Assembly: GCA_964444835.1 (NCBI GenBank)
Contig: CAYUIT010000004.1
Span: forward strand, 60,679-124,678
Source of the DNA: CADEED01 sp964444835
GTDB taxonomy: Bacteria > Pseudomonadota > Gammaproteobacteria > Steroidobacterales > Steroidobacteraceae
Direction of reading: 5' to 3'
DNA: 64,000 bases
In this document: positions 62,111 to 64,000 of the stretch, piece after piece
Position numbering within the stretch: position 1 is the first letter of the stretch
How the letters are laid out: every line of letters begins with the position of its first letter
The notes under the pieces: model-generated
What the model was told of the DNA's origin: nothing
The model's database searches: none
Seen by the model: only the letters and a program-made list of their open reading frames with translations
Made by a program: the position numbers and the translations under genes

Positions 62111-62807
62111 CCACACGACAGCCACGAGCGGGCTCGTGCTTGAAGCGACCGAGGTCGTGCGCGAGTTTCAATCGGGTCCAGTGACATTGCGGGTGCTGGA
62201 CGGCGTCGAGTTGCGAGTGGCGCCGGGCGAGCGCTTGGCAATTGTCGGCGCATCAGGTTCCGGCAAAACGACCTTGTTGCAGATCATCGGTGGGCTCGAT
62301 CGGCCCACGTCGGGCGCGGTGCGCATTGCAGGCCAAGACGTGCACGCGCTCGATGAAAAGGCGCGCGGCGATTTGCGCAATCGCACTTTGGGATTCGTCT
62401 ATCAATTCCATCACCTGCTACCCGAGTTCTCGGCACTCGAGAACGTGGCGATGCCGCTGCTGATTCGGCGTATGCCAGTCGCGCAAGCGCGAGCGGCTGC
62501 CGAGGCGATCCTGGGCCGCGTCGGGCTTGGGGCGCGGCTCGAGCATCGGCCGCATCAGCTCTCCGGTGGCGAGCGGCAACGTGCCGCCGTTGCGCGGGCT
62601 TTGGTGACGCAACCAGCAGTGGTCTTGGCGGATGAGCCCACGGGGAATCTAGACGGCAAGACGGCCGAACAAGTATTCGAGCTGATGCTAGAGCTCAACC
62701 GCGAGCGCAACACGAGCCTGATCGTCGTGACGCACGATCTGCGCCTCGCCAATCGTATGGACCGTGTCCTGGAGTTGAACAGCGGTCGGTTACACGAACG
62801 TCGTTAG
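62103..62807 (+). CDS. lolD: Lipoprotein-releasing ABC ATPase LolD
   Basis: ATPase of the LolCDE complex. The 234-aa protein has Walker A GASGSGKTTLLQ (about residues 49-58), Q-loop FVYQFHHLLPEFSALENV, the ABC signature LSGGERQRAAVARAL, Walker B VLADEPTGNLD and the H-loop THDLR. It overlaps the second permease, and its stop overlaps that of the convergent DUF2062 gene (TTAG). Confidence 0.96.
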   Translation: MTDHTTATSGLVLEATEVVREFQSGPVTLRVLDGVELRVAPGERLAIVGASGSGKTTLLQIIGGLDRPTSGAVRIAGQDVHALDEKARGDLRNRTLGFVYQFHHLLPEFSALENVAMPLLIRRMPVAQARAAAEAILGRVGLGARLEHRPHQLSGGERQRAAVARALVTQPAVVLADEPTGNLDGKTAEQVFELMLELNRERNTSLIVVTHDLRLANRMDRVLELNSGRLHERR

Positions 62808-63343
62808 GCCGAACCGCGCTGGTTAGCGAGCGTCCGTAGGCTTGCGCGTCGCTGCTTGCGCCGCACGACGGACCAGCGCCACAAGATGTTGATGGTGCCC
62901 CAGCCGAGCAAACCCAGCACGACGCCGCAGACGAGACAGCCGACGAGAAACGGCTGCCACAGCGAGCCGAGCCCGTACTGCAACCAGTCCCACGATAGCT
63001 CGAAGCGAAACGTCTCGGGTGGATGCTGCATCACGAGCAGGCCGACGCGGTACGCGAAGTAATACACCGGAAACAGCGTCACCGGATTGACCAGAAACAC
63101 GGTCGCCACGATCGTGGGCACGTTCAAACGCGCCAGCATCGCGACACAGGCTGCGAGCGGCAAATGGATTGGGAGCGGAATGAAGCTGATTGCGATGCCT
63201 GCGCCGAAGGCGCGCGCCACCGGGCGTCGCTGCGGGGCCCACAGGCGCGGGTCGCCGATCCAGCGTGTAAAGGGTCGCAGCCAGCGATTCCGATGGAGTG
63301 TCTCGCGGCTGGGGGTCACGCGTTTGAGCAAGCGGCGCGGCAT
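62804..63343 (-). CDS. DUF2062 membrane protein
   Basis: A 179-aa inner-membrane protein with hydrophobic segments (around FGAGIAISFIPLPIHLPLAACVAMLARL and VPTIVATVFLVNPVTLFPVYYFAYRVG) and a C-terminal helix. The conserved FIPLPIH and NPVTLFPVYYFAYRVG patches identify DUF2062. It lies between lolD and comEC, its usual location in pseudomonads and xanthomonads, here on the opposite strand. Function is unknown; a role in envelope lipid handling is only suggested by context. Confidence 0.83.
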   Translation of the reverse strand: MPRRLLKRVTPSRETLHRNRWLRPFTRWIGDPRLWAPQRRPVARAFGAGIAISFIPLPIHLPLAACVAMLARLNVPTIVATVFLVNPVTLFPVYYFAYRVGLLVMQHPPETFRFELSWDWLQYGLGSLWQPFLVGCLVCGVVLGLLGWGTINILWRWSVVRRKQRRASLRTLANQRGSA

Positions 63344-63359
63344 GACTGAACCTAATCGC

Positions 63360-63431
63360 TCACGCGAATGATTGCGCGCTCAGCAACGTAAACCCCAACC
63401 AAAGCAGCCATCGCCGTCTTCCGGGCGTCAT
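63360..63431 (-). CDS. Candidate 23-aa small membrane or leader peptide
   Basis: Reads MTPGRRRWLLWLGFTLLSAQSFA: a basic start, one hydrophobic stretch and a small-residue end. GAGGA sits seven bases before the ATG. The stop falls 16 bases before the DUF2062 start on the same strand, so it could be a leader peptide or a separate small protein. Length and lack of relatives known to me keep confidence low. Confidence 0.3.
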   Translation of the reverse strand: MTPGRRRWLLWLGFTLLSAQSFA

Positions 63432-63579
63432 TCCAGTTTCCTCGAGAGAGAAGAAGTATTGGTGAACTGCGCGCCGTTGTCTAAGCGAAACGCGGCGGAG
63501 CCGGCAAAAATGGCCAGGGCGGCGCGCGCGTCGTGCACGCATAGTGCAAGACGAGGCAGAAAGCCTCGCGGGAGCGTTT

Positions 63580-64000
63580 GTGGGGCTTGGGTCGCGGCTG
63601 CGTTTGACGGTGTCGGTCGCCGTGAGCTTCTTTGCGGGCTGCGCGAGCGGTTTGTGCGCAACGTATCCACCGAGTGCAGGTTGGCGAATTGCGGTCATCG
63701 TGGTGGTGGGCGTCATCGGCATCGGCGGGTGGCTGCGCATGTCGCAAGCCACCGTGCCGCCCAGCGGCACGTGGCTTGCACGGATCATCGCCGTGATGCT
63801 GGCCTGGTTGTTAGGTTTCGCGCAGGTTTCTTGCGTGACCGCCGAGTGGCTCGAGACGCGCATTGCGCCGCGCGATAGCGGTGAGCGTTGGCTCGTGCAA
63901 GGTCGTGTCGACACCGTACCTTCGATACGCGCGGACGACAGTCACTTCGATGCGGTCGTGCGCATCGTGGCGCCGCGCGATCGCGTCGGCGATCCGCCGC
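63580..64000 (+). CDS. comEC: ComEC/Rec2 family DNA-uptake channel, N-terminal part (cut by the window edge)
   Basis: Inner-membrane channel through which transforming DNA enters the cytoplasm. The frame is open to the end of the window. The GTG at 63580 is preceded by GGGAG five bases upstream; an earlier GTG at 63544 is possible. The visible 140 residues hold hydrophobic segments (VSVAVSFFAGCASGLC and AVIVVVGVIGIGGWL, then IIAVMLAWLLGFAQV) and the start of the periplasmic OB-fold domain (WLVQGRVDTVPSIR, FDAVVRIVAP). Position after DUF2062/lolD is as in relatives. Confidence 0.85.
   Translation, partial: MGLGSRLRLTVSVAVSFFAGCASGLCATYPPSAGWRIAVIVVVGVIGIGGWLRMSQATVPPSGTWLARIIAVMLAWLLGFAQVSCVTAEWLETRIAPRDSGERWLVQGRVDTVPSIRADDSHFDAVVRIVAPRDRVGDPP

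Overview
This window is a dense, GC-rich (about 60% by eye) chromosomal housekeeping region from a gammaproteobacterium. Gene order (dxr-rseP-bamA-skp-lpxD-fabZ-lpxA-lpxB-rnhB-dnaE-accA-tilS-pyrG-kdsA-eno ... ftsB-ispD-ispF-truD-surE-pcm ... recJ-prfB-lysS, then sdhCDAB-sdhE, rpoE-rseA-rseB, lepA-lepB-rnc-era-recO-pdxJ-acpS, mfd and lolCDE-comEC) and the proteins themselves point to the Xanthomonadales/Nevskiales side of the class. That placement is inference from gene order and family resemblance, not a phylogeny. I see no rRNA or tRNA gene, phage, intact insertion sequence or CRISPR array.

Layout. 1-9551: envelope biogenesis (end of dxr, RseP protease, BamA, Skp, lipid A enzymes LpxD/LpxA/LpxB, FabZ, RNase HII). 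9544-19379: DnaE, AccA, TilS, CTP synthase, KdsA, enolase. 19397-23717: a block that breaks the usual eno-ftsB adjacency, holding a secreted HExxH metalloprotease, a divergent S9 serine peptidase and a Phd/PIN toxin-antitoxin pair with an AT-rich palindrome in front. 23806-28448: FtsB, IspD, IspF, TruD, Smr protein, SurE, Pcm. 28449-28804: the only long non-coding stretch, AT-richer, with hairpins and a 160-bp inverted-repeat element. 28805-35395: Mth938-like protein, an unidentified 301-aa protein, RecJ, PrfB with its programmed frameshift, LysS, and an alpha/beta-hydrolase-fold protein that seems to lack its nucleophilic serine. 35403-40664: YgfZ divergent from a succinate dehydrogenase operon flanked by both SdhAF4-type and SdhE-type assembly factors. 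40733-43164: sigma-E, anti-sigma factor and RseB behind a sigma-E-like promoter. 43170-54902: translation, secretion, RNA and cell-wall genes, ending in a Cys-less LOV-like/degenerate GGDEF protein. 54899-64000: CsiV, Mfd, a BamE-like protein, LolC/LolE/LolD, a DUF2062 protein and the start of comEC.

Functional themes. RseP, RpoE/RseA/RseB, BamA, Skp and LolCDE together form the envelope-stress axis: outer-membrane assembly genes, the sigma factor that monitors them and a protease that would release it. LpxABD, FabZ, KdsA and AccA feed lipid A, Kdo and fatty acid supply. Genes are packed with 1-8 nt start/stop overlaps, and four convergent pairs share their stop codons in 4 nt.

The strongest unexplained signal is at DNA level. 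The heptamer TTGTTAG and its complement CTAACAA occur about 32 times (counted by eye), in both orientations and more than one reading frame, whereas base composition alone predicts roughly three. Other items for a second look are the inverted-repeat element after pcm, the flavin-pocket PAS protein without its photoactive cysteine, and the serine-less hydrolase.
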